This document shows positions 18,368 to 27,316 of a stretch of 64,000 bases of DNA, piece by piece (position 1 is the stretch's first letter; each line of letters opens with the position of its first letter). A program made the translations under genes and the position numbers. Below the pieces are notes generated by a model. It had not been told where the DNA came from, did not search any database, and saw only the letters and a list, made by a program, of their open reading frames with translations. Origin of the DNA: Ensifer adhaerens (GTDB lineage Bacteria; Pseudomonadota; Alphaproteobacteria; Rhizobiales; Rhizobiaceae); assembly GCF_002940685.1 (NCBI RefSeq), contig NZ_PNFP01000001.1, positions 248,001-312,000 of the forward strand. Reading direction: 5' to 3'.

Positions 18368-19353
18368 TTCGTGAAACCGTAGAGCAGCTTGCCGTTCCCT
18401 CGCTCGAACTGCGCGAGGGCTTTGCCGAAATCGTGCGCACCATTGCCGCCCATGACGCAGCCATGGCCGCTCGACCCGAGATGAACAGCATCGAGGTCGG
18501 CGGCACGCCTTCTGCGGATGCGCCGCTTGGCTTTCCCTTCACCGTCGCCGCCTGGAACCTGGAGCGCTGCCTGTTTGCGCCCGAAAGTGCCGCCCATCTC
18601 GCCGCGACGCGACCCCCGGTCGTCCTGCTTTCAGAGATGGACAACGGCATGGCCCGCACCGGGCAGCGGCATCCGACAGCCGAAGTCGCGGCCGATCTCG
18701 GCATGCACTATGCCTATGGCATCGAGTTCATCGAGCTGGGCCTCGGCTCCGACACCGAGCGCGAATTCTGCGAAGACGATTTCAACGCCAAGGGTTTTCA
18801 CGGCAACGCGCTGATGGCGTCGGTGCCGCTCGGCCACCCGTTCATGCTGCGCCTTTGGGGCGAACGCCTCTGGTTTACCGATGGCGAGCAGCCGCGCCTT
18901 GGCGAACGCTTTGCGATCGGTGCGGTCATTCAGACCGAGGCCGGCCCCTTCGTCGCCGTTTCCACCCATCTCGAAAGCGCAACGACCGCCGGCTATCGCG
19001 AGCGTCAGGTCAAGGAATTGATCGACGCACTCGACGAAGCCTTCCCCGGCCTGCCGGTGCTGATCGGCGGCGACCTCAACACCGGCAACCATGCCGGCGG
19101 CGACTTCGAGGCTGAGGGGCTCTTTGCCATGAGCGCTGTCAGGGGCTTCACCCGCCACGGCGGGCCGCTCGATGTCATGACCACCCGTCCGAGCCTGATT
19201 ACCCGCTGGCCGGAGCGTTCCATGAAGCTCGACTGGTTCCTCTCGCGTGGTCTCACGATCGGCGAAACCAGGATCATTCCCTCCCTCGACGAAACCGGCC
19301 GGCCGCTCTCGGATCACGATCTCATCACCTGCGTCGTCGAAGGCTTCGAATAG
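18364..19353 (+). CDS. Endonuclease/exonuclease/phosphatase (EEP) family hydrolase of the ugp operon
   Basis: A 329-residue protein with the complete metal-dependent EEP active-site set: WNLER (N65), SEMDNG (E91), GFHGNAL (H146), STHLES (H202), GGDLNTG (D237, N239), KLDWF (D290) and SDHDL (D317 and H318). It has no signal peptide, so it should act in the cytoplasm. It starts at a GTG that overlaps the ugpC stop by 4 bp, making it the fifth gene of the transporter operon, in the place E. coli gives to the glycerophosphodiesterase ugpQ. UgpQ belongs to a different fold (GDPD). A role as phosphodiesterase or phosphatase on imported glycerophosphodiesters is an inference from position. Confidence 0.85.
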   Translation: MIRETVEQLAVPSLELREGFAEIVRTIAAHDAAMAARPEMNSIEVGGTPSADAPLGFPFTVAAWNLERCLFAPESAAHLAATRPPVVLLSEMDNGMARTGQRHPTAEVAADLGMHYAYGIEFIELGLGSDTEREFCEDDFNAKGFHGNALMASVPLGHPFMLRLWGERLWFTDGEQPRLGERFAIGAVIQTEAGPFVAVSTHLESATTAGYRERQVKELIDALDEAFPGLPVLIGGDLNTGNHAGGDFEAEGLFAMSAVRGFTRHGGPLDVMTTRPSLITRWPERSMKLDWFLSRGLTIGETRIIPSLDETGRPLSDHDLITCVVEGFE

Positions 19354-19499
19354 GCTCTCCTCTCCTTGCCTAAGGTCCGTCCGCATTCTACATGTCGAGG
19401 GCTTTTCCGGTGCGGAAGCGGACGTGGTTTCGCTGTCTTCTTCCGTTCCGGCGATTTGAAATCGATCGCGCGTGACCGCGATGCATAGGGGACGGGAAG

Positions 19500-20447
19500 A
19501 TGGCGAAAATCGTCAATGTCGGGGTCCAGATGGACCATGTGTCGGGCATCAACATTGCGGGGGATTCCACCTTCGCCATGAGCCTCGAGGCACAGTCGCG
19601 CGGCTATCGGCTCTTCCACTACACGCCCGAAAAACTGTCGCTGCGCGACGGCAAGGTCTATGCGAGCGTGCAGCAGATGACGCTGCGCGACGTCAAGGGC
19701 GACCACTTCACGCTCGGCGAGCCGGAACGTGTCGATCTCTCGACCATGGACGTCATCCTGCTGCGCCAGGATCCGCCCTTCGACATGGCCTACATTACCT
19801 CGACGCATCTGCTTGAGCGCCTGCATCCGAAGACGCTGGTGGTCAACGATCCGGCCTGGGTGCGCAACTCGCCGGAGAAGATCTTCGTCACCGAATTCGC
19901 CGACCTGATGCCGAAGACGCTGATTACCCGAGACCCCGCCGAGATCGCCAGCTTCCGCCAGGAAATGGGCGACATCATCCTGAAGCCGCTCTACGGCAAC
20001 GGCGGCGCCGGCGTCTTCCATTCGACCCGCGACGACCGCAACTTGTCGTCACTGCTGGAAATGTTCGGCCAGATGTTCCGCGAGCCCTTCATCGCCCAGG
20101 AATACCTGCCGGCGGTGCGCAAGGGCGACAAGCGAATCCTGCTCGTCGACGGCGAGCCGGTCGGTGCCATCAACCGCGTTCCGGCAGACCACGACGCCCG
20201 CTCCAACATGCATGCGGGCGGCCGCCCTGAGCCGACGGAGCTGACGGCACGCGAGAAGGAAATCTGCGCCCGAATCGCGCCTGCGCTCAAAGCCCGCGGC
20301 TTCCTTTTCGTCGGCATCGATGTCATCGGTGACTACATGACCGAGATCAACGTGACCTCGCCGACCGGCATCCGCGAGGTCAAGAAATTCGGCGGCGCGG
20401 ATGTCTCGAGCCTGCTCTGGGACGCGATCGAGCGCAAACGCGTCTGA
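19500..20447 (+). CDS. gshB: Glutathione synthetase
   Basis: An ATP-grasp ligase joining gamma-glutamylcysteine and glycine to make glutathione. The 315 residues match the bacterial family length. Marks are the N-terminal [43 protein letters not shown] at about 81-100, the ATP-grasp loop [12 protein letters not shown], and the end region [21 protein letters not shown], which carries the metal and substrate ligands. The start follows GGGAAG. It is separated from the ugp operon by about 145 bp and ends in a terminator, so it is probably a single-gene unit. Confidence 0.96.
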   Translation: MAKIVNVGVQMDHVSGINIAGDSTFAMSLEAQSRGYRLFHYTPEKLSLRDGKVYASVQQMTLRDVKGDHFTLGEPERVDLSTMDVILLRQDPPFDMAYITSTHLLERLHPKTLVVNDPAWVRNSPEKIFVTEFADLMPKTLITRDPAEIASFRQEMGDIILKPLYGNGGAGVFHSTRDDRNLSSLLEMFGQMFREPFIAQEYLPAVRKGDKRILLVDGEPVGAINRVPADHDARSNMHAGGRPEPTELTAREKEICARIAPALKARGFLFVGIDVIGDYMTEINVTSPTGIREVKKFGGADVSSLLWDAIERKRV

Positions 20448-20489
20448 TCGAGCGTTTTGCTTGAGACCCGCCTCGGGTCGACGCAGCTT

Positions 20490-20517
20490 GCCGCGGACCT
20501 CTGTCCGCGGCCATTTT
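20490..20517 (+). terminator. Terminator after gshB
   Basis: Perfect 9-bp stem (20490-20498 with 20503-20511), 4-base loop, followed by CATTTTCC. The T-run is short, so efficiency may be moderate. Confidence 0.65.
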
Positions 20518-20666
20518 CCGGAACAGCCCTTGCCGGCTAGGCGCCGGCCCTATTGATGTTCTGTAATTGTTCTTGTTTTTGTGCGTGATCCGTGCAAGGC
20601 TCCGTCTTGCAACCCAAAGCGGTTGTGCGGCCCGGGAACATGGGCTGCCCGGGTGAGGGGATAGAC

Positions 20667-22199
20667 ATGGTCGCGCGCGTCAGCACGGTCGCATTTCAGG
20701 GTATCGAGGGTCTGCCTGTTGATGTGCAGGTGATGGTCGCGCCGGGCAAGGTCGGCATGCAGATCGTCGGCCTGCCAGACAAGGCGGTGGCCGAAAGCCG
20801 CGAACGGGTGCAGGCAGCCCTTCATGCCTCCGGCCTCGCCTTGCCGGCCAAGCGCGTCACCGTCAATCTCGCCCCCGCCGACCTGCCCAAGGAAGGCAGC
20901 CATTTCGATCTCGCGATCGCGCTCGGCCTGATGGCGGCCCTCGGCGCCATTCCGGGCGATGCGCTGGCGCCCTATGTGGTGATCGGCGAACTCAACCTCG
21001 ACGGCACCATCGCCACCGTCGCCGGCGCGCTACCGGCTGCGATCGGCGCCAATGCGCTCGGCAAGGGGCTGATCTGTCCGGCCGAAAGCGGACCCGAGGC
21101 CGCCTGGGCCGGCGCCGAGATCGATATTCTGGCGCCGCGCAGCCTGATCGCGATCGCCAATCATTTCCGCGGCACGCAGGTGCTTTCGCGGCCTGAGGCC
21201 GCCATTCGCTCGGGCGCATCCAACCTGCCCGATCTCGGCGACATCAAGGGTCAGGAAAGCGCCAAGCGGGCGCTCGAAGTGGCGGCCGCCGGCAACCACA
21301 ATCTGCTGATGGTCGGCCCGCCCGGTTCGGGCAAGTCGATGCTGGCCGCGCGGCTGCCGTCGATCCTGCCGCCGCTCAATCCGGCCGAACTGCTCGAAGT
21401 CTCGATGATCCATTCGATCGCCGGGCAGCTGCCGGGTGGCAAGCTCTCGGACCGGCGGCCGTTCCGCACGCCGCATCATTCCGCCACCATGGCCGCCATG
21501 GTCGGAGGCGGCCTGCGCGCCAAGCCCGGCGAGGCATCGCTCGCCCATAACGGCGTGCTGTTTCTCGACGAGTTTCCCGAATTCTCGCCGCAGGTGCTCG
21601 ATGCGCTGCGTCAGCCGCTCGAAACGGCAGAATGCATCATCGCCCGCGCCAACCATCGCGTCAGCTATCCCGCCGCCATCCAGCTGGTCGCCGCCATGAA
21701 CCCCTGCCGCTGCGGCATGGCCGGTGAGCCCGGCCGCACTTGCGCCCGTGGACCGCGCTGCATGGCCGACTACCAGGCGCGCATCTCCGGCCCGCTGATG
21801 GACCGGATCGATATCCGCATCGACGTGCCGGCCGTCAGCGCCGCCGATCTCCTCAAGCCTGCGGCCGCCGAAAGCAGCGAGGTCGTGGCCCGCCGCGTCG
21901 CCCGCGCCCGGGCGCTGCAGATCGATCGTTTTGCCGCCCTCGGCCATCCGGAGTTGACGAGCAATGCCCGCGCGTCGACCTCGATGATCGAGAAGATCGC
22001 CGCCCCCGATGCGGCCGGCTTGCAGCTCCTCAGGGACGCGGCCGAAAAGATGAAATTCTCCGCCCGCGGCTATCATCGTGTGCTGAAAGTGGCACGGACG
22101 CTTGCCGATCTCGATGGCGCGGCGACAGTCGGCCGTATTCATCTGGCCGAGGCGATTTCCTACCGGATTGCCGGCGAGCGGCTGCAGGCGGCGGCGTAG
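20667..22199 (+). CDS. comM: YifB/ComM family Mg-chelatase-like AAA+ ATPase
   Basis: A 510-residue ATPase of the YifB/ComM family. In naturally competent bacteria ComM is a helicase that extends heteroduplexes by branch migration; its role in non-competent rhizobia is less clear. An N-terminal ChlI-like domain (residues ~1-175, with IVGLPDKAVAESRERVQAAL) precedes the AAA+ core: Walker A GPPGSGKS at 217-224, Walker B VLFLDEFPEF, and arginine-rich sensor regions. A C-rich insert with CRCGMAGEPGRTC is conserved in the family. The start at 20667 follows GAGGGG; an upstream start at 20592 is not supported. Confidence 0.9.
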   Translation: MVARVSTVAFQGIEGLPVDVQVMVAPGKVGMQIVGLPDKAVAESRERVQAALHASGLALPAKRVTVNLAPADLPKEGSHFDLAIALGLMAALGAIPGDALAPYVVIGELNLDGTIATVAGALPAAIGANALGKGLICPAESGPEAAWAGAEIDILAPRSLIAIANHFRGTQVLSRPEAAIRSGASNLPDLGDIKGQESAKRALEVAAAGNHNLLMVGPPGSGKSMLAARLPSILPPLNPAELLEVSMIHSIAGQLPGGKLSDRRPFRTPHHSATMAAMVGGGLRAKPGEASLAHNGVLFLDEFPEFSPQVLDALRQPLETAECIIARANHRVSYPAAIQLVAAMNPCRCGMAGEPGRTCARGPRCMADYQARISGPLMDRIDIRIDVPAVSAADLLKPAAAESSEVVARRVARARALQIDRFAALGHPELTSNARASTSMIEKIAAPDAAGLQLLRDAAEKMKFSARGYHRVLKVARTLADLDGAATVGRIHLAEAISYRIAGERLQAAA

Positions 22200-22215
22200 T
22201 GCTCAGCTCTTCCAA

Positions 22216-22248
22216 CGAAAAAGGGCGCCTCGAAGGCGCCCTTTCCGT
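22216..22248. terminator. Bidirectional terminator between comM-like gene and cysK
   Basis: Perfect 10-bp stem (22220-22229 with 22235-22244), 5-base loop, an A-run on the left and T-rich sequence on the right, placed between two converging genes. Confidence 0.85.
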
Positions 22249-22265
22249 TAGTGGACTACAGCCAA

Positions 22266-23234
22266 TCAGCCGCCGAGGCCCTCGAACAACGCTGTCGAGA
22301 GGTAACGCTCGGCGAAAGAGGGGATGATGACGACGATGGTCTTGCCGGCGTTTTCGTCGCGCTGGCCGACCTCGATCGCAGCCGTCAGCGCAGCGCCCGC
22401 GGAAATGCCGACCGGCACGCCTTCGAGCCTTGCCACGAGGCGGGCTGCCTCGATCGCCTCGGCGCTATTGACCGTGACGATCTCGTCATAGATCGAGGTG
22501 TCGAGGATCGCCGGGGCAAAGCCCGCGCCGATGCCCTGGATCTTGTGCGGGCCGGGCGCGCCGCCGGACAGAACCGGGGATTCTTCAGGCTCGACCGCGA
22601 TCACCTTGATCGAGGGCTTGCGGGCCTTCAGCACCTGGCCGGCGCCGGTGATGGTGCCGCCTGTGCCGATACCGGAGACGAAGATGTCGACGGCGCCGTC
22701 GGTGTCGTTCCAGATCTCCTCGGCCGTGGTCTTGCGGTGGATTTCCGGGTTGGCCGGGTTCTCGAACTGCTGCGGAATGATCGCGTCCGGCAGCGTTTCG
22801 ACCAGTTCCTGCGCCTTGGCGATCGCGCCCTTCATGCCCTTGGCGCCTTCGGTCAGCACCAGTTCGGCGCCGAGCAACGCCAGCATCTTGCGCCGCTCGA
22901 CCGACATGGTCTCCGGCATGGTGAGGATGAGCTTGTAGCCCTTGGCTGCGGCAACGAAGGCGAGCGCGATGCCGGTATTGCCCGAGGTCGGTTCGACCAG
23001 CGTCGTACGGCCGGGCACGATCTTGCCCTGGGCTTCCAGGCTCTCGATCATCGCCACGCCGATACGGTCCTTGACCGAGGCGATCGGGTTGAAGAACTCG
23101 AGCTTGGCGAGCAGGTTCGCCTTGACGCCCTTTTCCTTGGCAAGCTTGTCCAGCCGCACGATCGGGGTATCGCCGATCGTTTCCGTGATCGAGGAGTAGA
23201 CGCGGCCGCGGCCGGGCTTGCGGGTATCGGACAT
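22266..23234 (-). CDS. cysK: Cysteine synthase A (O-acetylserine sulfhydrylase)
   Basis: A PLP-dependent enzyme making cysteine from O-acetylserine and sulfide. The 322-residue protein has the PLP lysine in [11 protein letters not shown] (K55), the substrate loop [12 protein letters not shown], the PLP-phosphate loop [12 protein letters not shown] and [15 protein letters not shown] just before the lysine, and the length, favour CysK over cystathionine beta-synthase. It is a single gene on the minus strand with a shared terminator. The start at 23234 follows a purine-rich AAGGGAGAAACCC. Confidence 0.95.
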   Translation of the reverse strand: MSDTRKPGRGRVYSSITETIGDTPIVRLDKLAKEKGVKANLLAKLEFFNPIASVKDRIGVAMIESLEAQGKIVPGRTTLVEPTSGNTGIALAFVAAAKGYKLILTMPETMSVERRKMLALLGAELVLTEGAKGMKGAIAKAQELVETLPDAIIPQQFENPANPEIHRKTTAEEIWNDTDGAVDIFVSGIGTGGTITGAGQVLKARKPSIKVIAVEPEESPVLSGGAPGPHKIQGIGAGFAPAILDTSIYDEIVTVNSAEAIEAARLVARLEGVPVGISAGAALTAAIEVGQRDENAGKTIVVIIPSFAERYLSTALFEGLGG

Positions 23235-23371
23235 GGGTTTCTCCCTTGGGCGTGAATTGTCGTGCTATGAGAATAGGGACAATGGGCGCGCAATTCCAGA
23301 ACGACAAACACCGCGCGGCGATCGGCCAGAGGAAAAACCACCGGCGAAGTCCTTGTTCGGGAAAAGTTTTT

Positions 23372-23989
23372 TCAGTTGGCGCGAACGGCGATGTAGGCGG
23401 CCGTGCCGGCCAGCACGCTGGCCGCAACCCGGTTCAGCGCTTTGAGGGCCTTGGGTTGCTTGAGCAGCAGGCGCGCACGCGAGGCGAGCAGCATGTAGGG
23501 CGTCAGCACCGCCAGGAGCACCAGGAAGGTTGCGGTCAGGAGCAGGCCGTAGTCGCCGGGGCCGATCGCCCGAATGTCGATCAGCGTCGGCACCAGCGCC
23601 ACATAAAACAGCATCGTCTTCGGGTTTCCGAGCGTGACCAGCAGGCCCGAAAGAAAGGACATCGCCGCACTCGTCGAAGGCTTTGCCTTGATGTCCTCGG
23701 GCAGCAAGCCTGCGCTCCAGAGTTTCCAGGCGATGTAGCCGAGATAGAGCACCCCGGCAAACTTTACCACCAGGAAGGCGGTCGTGAAGGTCTGGGCGAT
23801 CAGCGCCAGCCCGAGAATGACCGCCGTCAGGTAGATCATGTCGCCGAGCACGATGCCGAGGCCCATGAAGAAGGTCTCGCGAAAGCCGGAGCCGAGCGCG
23901 CGGGCGACCAGCGCGGTGACGCCGGGACCGGGAATGGCCGCCGCGATGAAGAGCGCGCCGCTATAGGCGATAAGAGCCGCGAGCGTCAT
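23372..23989 (-). CDS. LysE/RhtB family exporter
   Basis: A 205-residue inner-membrane exporter with about six hydrophobic segments and the family signature AIPGPGVTALVARALGSGFR near residues 18-38, followed by LGIVLGDMIYLTAV and the central GFFNPKT-type segment, here SGLLVTLGNPKTMLFYVAL. Members export amino acids or derivatives such as threonine, homoserine or lysine; specificity cannot be read. It shares no operon with cysK, although it lies 137 bp downstream of that gene's start, on the same strand. A second LysE-type gene lies 270 bp away on the other strand. Confidence 0.88.
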   Translation of the reverse strand: MTLAALIAYSGALFIAAAIPGPGVTALVARALGSGFRETFFMGLGIVLGDMIYLTAVILGLALIAQTFTTAFLVVKFAGVLYLGYIAWKLWSAGLLPEDIKAKPSTSAAMSFLSGLLVTLGNPKTMLFYVALVPTLIDIRAIGPGDYGLLLTATFLVLLAVLTPYMLLASRARLLLKQPKALKALNRVAASVLAGTAAYIAVRAN

Positions 23990-24258
23990 GAACGATCCTT
24001 CCGATGGTGATGCAGCCTTTTAGCGTAATCCGCGAACGAAGGGAACGCCGCGAACGACAGTGCCTGCCGCTTGCCGCCCGAATGCTCAGCCGATTTGGCG
24101 ATGCCGCAGCCATTGGAGGTGCTATGGTCGCCTGTGCGCGTTTGAGGGGTGGTGCTGCGGGTGCCCGGCGACAAAATTGACCCGGTGACAAGTCCGCCAT
24201 TGTCTCGCGGCGGCGGGTGCGTAGAGCTTGCGGTGGAAGATAAGCGGGAGACGTTTCC

Positions 24259-24891
24259 ATGCCCGAACTGAAAGACATGATCGGCTTTGCGCTTTTGGCC
24301 CTCGGCATGGTGCTGACGCCGGGCCCGAACATGATCTACCTGATCTCGCGCTCGATCAGCCAGGGGCCTGCTGCCGGGTTGATTTCGCTTGGCGGCGTCG
24401 CGCTCGGTTTCGTCGTCTACATGGTCTCGGCGGCACTCGGCATCACCGCGCTTTTGATTGCCGTGCCCTTCGCCTACGACGCGCTTCGGTTTGCGGGGGC
24501 TGCCTATCTCCTCTATCTCGCCTGGCAGGCGGTGAAGCCCGGCGGGCGCTCGCCCTTTCAGGTCAAGAACCTGCCGAAGGACGGGCCGAAGAAGCTGTTC
24601 GTCATGGGCTTCCTGACCAGCCTGCTCAATCCCAAGGTGGCGGTGCTCTATCTCTCGTTGCTGCCGCAGTTCATCCGGCCGGAGTTCGGCAACGTGCTCG
24701 GTCAGTCGCTTGTCTTTGGCTCGATCCAGATCGCGACGAGCGTGACCGTCAACGCAATGATTGCGCTTGCCGCAGGCGGCATCTCGGCGTTCCTTGCCGG
24801 GCGGCCGTTGTTCATGGTGGTGCAGCGCTGGGCGATGGGCACGGCGCTGTTCGGCTTTGCGCTGAGCATGGCGGCGGAAGCGCGGCGCTAG
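24259..24891 (+). CDS. LysE/RhtB family exporter
   Basis: A 210-residue LysE-type exporter with six hydrophobic segments. Marks are VLTPGPNMIYLISRSISQG at about 17-35, the conserved GFLTSLLNPKVAVLYLSLLPQF in the centre, and Ala/Gly-rich final helices. It diverges from the neighbouring LysE-type gene across about 270 bp but differs clearly from it in sequence, so it is not a recent duplicate. The exported amino acid is unknown. Confidence 0.88.
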   Translation: MPELKDMIGFALLALGMVLTPGPNMIYLISRSISQGPAAGLISLGGVALGFVVYMVSAALGITALLIAVPFAYDALRFAGAAYLLYLAWQAVKPGGRSPFQVKNLPKDGPKKLFVMGFLTSLLNPKVAVLYLSLLPQFIRPEFGNVLGQSLVFGSIQIATSVTVNAMIALAAGGISAFLAGRPLFMVVQRWAMGTALFGFALSMAAEARR

Positions 24892-24912
24892 TCCGCGCTT
24901 GCCTGGAGTGGT

Positions 24913-25218
24913 TTACTCGAAAACCGGGCGCATGAAGCTGCGCTCGTAGCTCAGGATGCACCGCGTCTTCGCGGCATAGGCGAAGGCCTCCTGGCACTCC
25001 GGATCCGCGGCCATCTTCTGTCGATAGACCTCATAGGCTGCAAGACTCGGGAAGCTGAAGAGCGCGAGCGCGATGTTGTTCGCCCCTTCATGCGGCATGA
25101 AATAGCCGTGATGCGTGCCGCCCAGCCGATTGACGAGCGGGATCCAGAGCTTGGCGTAGTGCTCGAACTCGGCCGCTTTGTAGGGGTCGATAATGTATTT
25201 GAGGTAACAGGTGATCAT
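24913..25218 (-). CDS. NIPSNAP family protein
   Basis: A 101-residue single-domain protein of the NIPSNAP/dimeric alpha+beta barrel superfamily: MITCYLKYIIDPYKAAEFEHY at the start, VNRLGGTHHGYFMPHEGANN in the middle, and ALFSFPSLAAYEVYRQKM. The function of bacterial NIPSNAP proteins is not established. Its ATG overlaps the stop of the upstream EamA transporter gene by 4 bases, so the two are co-translated, which suggests they serve one process. Confidence 0.85.
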   Translation of the reverse strand: MITCYLKYIIDPYKAAEFEHYAKLWIPLVNRLGGTHHGYFMPHEGANNIALALFSFPSLAAYEVYRQKMAADPECQEAFAYAAKTRCILSYERSFMRPVFE

Positions 25219-26129
25219 GCGGCTCTCCCTTCGCGCTCACGCTTGATAGAAGAGGGCAGGCGAAGTTGCCAGCCGAGATTCATGCCGGCAGCGGCAATGA
25301 GGATTGCAACGGAGCCGAGGATCTGGATCGGCTGCAACTGGTGGCCGAAGGCGACCCGGTCGACGACGATGGCGGCGATCGGATAGATGAAGGAAAGCGC
25401 GCCGGTCATGTGCGTCGGCAGCCGCTGGATCGCGCCATAGAGCAGCACATACATGAGCCCCGTATGGATGACGCCGACGGCAACCAGGATCGACCATTGT
25501 GCGGCCCCTGATGGTGCGGGGGCGGCGAGCGCCATCGGCGCCAGCATCAGCGTTCCCGTGATCACCTGGATCAGCGCGATCAGATGCGGCGGCGTACCCT
25601 TGAGCAGCTTCGTCGCAATCGCGGCGATGGCGTAGAAGAAGGCAGCCCCGATCGAAAGCGCTATGCCCAGCAGATAGCTGCCGGAGGCAAAGCCATGGCC
25701 GGGCTTCGCTGCGACGATTGCGAGCATGCCGACGAAGGAGACCGAGAGCCAGAAAAGTTTGGTGGCGGTGATCTTCTCGCCGAGGAAGAGCGCGCCGAGC
25801 CCGAGCAGCATGAAGGGTTGCGTGTTGTAGACCATGGTGGCGATCGAGATCGAGGCGTGGGAATATGCGGCAAAGAGCATGAGCCAGTTGACGACGATCG
25901 CGATGCCGCCAACGACCGAGAGCAACAGCATCCGGCGGCTGAAGTGCCGGCGGTCGAGAAGTCCGAGCGCCCAGGCGATGACAACCAGCGTCGCCGCCCC
26001 GAAGACGCAGCGCCAGAACACCACGCTCGTCACCGGCTGCCCCGACATCAGCACGAACCAGCCGATCGTTCCGGATATCAGCATCGCTGCCGTCATCTCG
26101 ATGCTGCCGCGTTTGAGTTCGGAATTCAT
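25215..26129 (-). CDS. DMT/EamA family transporter
   Basis: About 304 residues with ten hydrophobic helices in two EamA repeats. Marks are SGTIGWFVLMSGQPVTSVVFWRC at the start of the first repeat, VNWLMLFAAYSHASISIATMVYNTQPF, and THMTGALSFIYPIAAIVVDRV in the second repeat. These are inner-membrane exporters of metabolites, often amino acids. I place the start at an ATG at 26129 after GGGAGC. It diverges from an Lrp-family regulator with a 22-bp palindrome between them, so that regulator probably controls it, and it is coupled to the NIPSNAP gene downstream. Confidence 0.87.
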   Translation of the reverse strand: MNSELKRGSIEMTAAMLISGTIGWFVLMSGQPVTSVVFWRCVFGAATLVVIAWALGLLDRRHFSRRMLLLSVVGGIAIVVNWLMLFAAYSHASISIATMVYNTQPFMLLGLGALFLGEKITATKLFWLSVSFVGMLAIVAAKPGHGFASGSYLLGIALSIGAAFFYAIAAIATKLLKGTPPHLIALIQVITGTLMLAPMALAAPAPSGAAQWSILVAVGVIHTGLMYVLLYGAIQRLPTHMTGALSFIYPIAAIVVDRVAFGHQLQPIQILGSVAILIAAAGMNLGWQLRLPSSIKREREGRAA

Positions 26130-26196
26130 GATTGCTGCTCCCATATTGGTGATCGCAGAATAGCTGGTGCCCTCGGCCTTTCCCATGGATGAACGA

Positions 26197-26218
26197 AGGC
26201 AATTGTGCTATATTGCCT
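26197..26218. promoter_or_regulatory. Palindromic operator candidate between EamA and Lrp genes
   Basis: AGGCAAT and ATTGCCT form a perfect 7-bp inverted repeat with an 8-base spacer, lying between the divergent start codons at 26129 and 26262. Lrp/AsnC proteins bind such palindromic sites near their own gene. The assignment to this regulator is inferred from position. Confidence 0.55.
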
Positions 26219-26261
26219 AATTATCGAAGTTCTGTTTGGTGTTGTGACTTAGGGTGCCGTG

Positions 26262-26699
26262 ATGCTGGACGAGATTGACCGACGGATCCTCGACATTCTG
26301 GCCGCCAATGCCCGGGTGTCGCTGAAGGAACTGGCGCAGGAGGCTGGCCTATCCTCGCCGAGTGCGGCCGATCGGCTGCGCAAGCTGGAAGAGCGCGGCG
26401 TTCTCGATGGCTTCACCATCGCGCTGAACCCGATGAAGCTCGGCTATCCGCTGCAGGCCGTCATCCGCGTTCGGCCGATGCCGGGCATGCTGCACATCGT
26501 CGAGCGGCTGATCCAGGACACGCCGGAATTCGTCGAATGCGACAAGGTCACCGGCGACGACTGTTTCATCGCCAAGCTCTACGTGCGCGACATGGCGCAG
26601 CTGGACACGATCCTCGACCGGATCGCCGAGAAGGCGCAGACCAACACCTCGATCGTCAAGTCGACGCCCGTCAAACGCCGCCTGCCGCCCCTGATCTAG
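26262..26699 (+). CDS. Lrp/AsnC family transcriptional regulator
   Basis: A 145-residue regulator with an N-terminal winged helix-turn-helix (LDEIDRRILDILAANARVSL, ELAQEAGLSSPSAADRLRKLEERGVL) and a C-terminal RAM/AsnC effector domain (VIRVRPMPGMLHIVERLIQDTPEFVECDKVTGDDCFIAKLYV, described here in parts as VIRVRPM and VTGDDCF). A GTG at 26259 directly before the ATG is an alternative start. It probably responds to an amino acid and controls the divergent EamA exporter, a common pairing for metabolite efflux. A palindrome sits in the shared promoter region. Confidence 0.9.
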   Translation: MLDEIDRRILDILAANARVSLKELAQEAGLSSPSAADRLRKLEERGVLDGFTIALNPMKLGYPLQAVIRVRPMPGMLHIVERLIQDTPEFVECDKVTGDDCFIAKLYVRDMAQLDTILDRIAEKAQTNTSIVKSTPVKRRLPPLI

Positions 26700-26700
26700 G

Positions 26701-26746
26701 AGCAACTCCAGGAAAAGTGCGAAGCGGTCTTCCGCCCGGAATGGCG
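26701..26746. repeat. Solitary copy of a 46-bp hairpin repeat
   Basis: Directly after the Lrp stop codon. It matches the three tandem units at 40208-40369 in the order AGCA-CTCCAGGAAAAGTGCGAAGCGG and then TCTTCC-GCCCGGAATGG. Inner arms GGAAAA and TCTTCC can pair (one G-T), giving a hairpin. Confidence 0.7.
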
Positions 26747-26750
26747 TGGA

Positions 26751-27224
26751 TCAAACCCCGGTTGAACCAAAACCGCCGGCGCCGCGAGCGGTCTCGCTGG
26801 CATTCTCGGTCTCGCGCACGGAAACCTGGGTGACCGGTGCGATCACCATCTGGGCAATGCGCATGTCGCGCTCGATGATGAAATCCTCGTCGCCGAGATT
26901 GACGAGCAGCACCTTCACTTCGCCGCGATAGTCGCTGTCGATTGTGCCGGGTGTATTGAGGCAGGTGATGCCGTGCTTGAAGGCAAGGCCCGAGCGTGGG
27001 CGGATCTGCGCCTCATAACCCGCCGGCACCTCGAAAACGAAGCCGGTCGGCACCAGCGCGCGTTTGCCGGGCATCAGCATCAGCGGGCGATCGCCGGGAA
27101 CGGCCGCGCGCAGATCCATGCCGGCAGCACCTGCTGTCTCGTAGGCGGGAAGGTCCAGGCCTTCGCCATGCGGCAGGCGAACGAGATTGAGGGTCGGGCG
27201 GGATTGGGATGTGTGCGTGCTCAT
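26751..27224 (-). CDS. dut: Deoxyuridine triphosphatase
   Basis: dUTPase hydrolyses dUTP to dUMP, keeping uracil out of DNA and feeding dTMP synthesis. The ~157-residue trimeric enzyme shows the five motifs: [10 protein letters not shown] (1), [10 protein letters not shown] (2), [17 protein letters not shown] (3), [10 protein letters not shown] (4) and the C-terminal [10 protein letters not shown] (5), which closes over the active site. The start at 27224 (MSTHTSQ) fits the family; an in-frame extension to 27266 is not supported. It diverges from prfC across about 90 bp. In many rhizobia dut neighbours coaBC, but here they are 16 kb apart. Confidence 0.95.
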   Translation of the reverse strand: MSTHTSQSRPTLNLVRLPHGEGLDLPAYETAGAAGMDLRAAVPGDRPLMLMPGKRALVPTGFVFEVPAGYEAQIRPRSGLAFKHGITCLNTPGTIDSDYRGEVKVLLVNLGDEDFIIERDMRIAQMVIAPVTQVSVRETENASETARGAGGFGSTGV

Positions 27225-27316
27225 GACCCGCATAAGCCGGGCGGCGGGCGCCTCGGTCAATTGCATAATCGGGGCCGAGCCTGTAAAGGACGCGGCAACT
27301 CACAGGATTCTACGAC

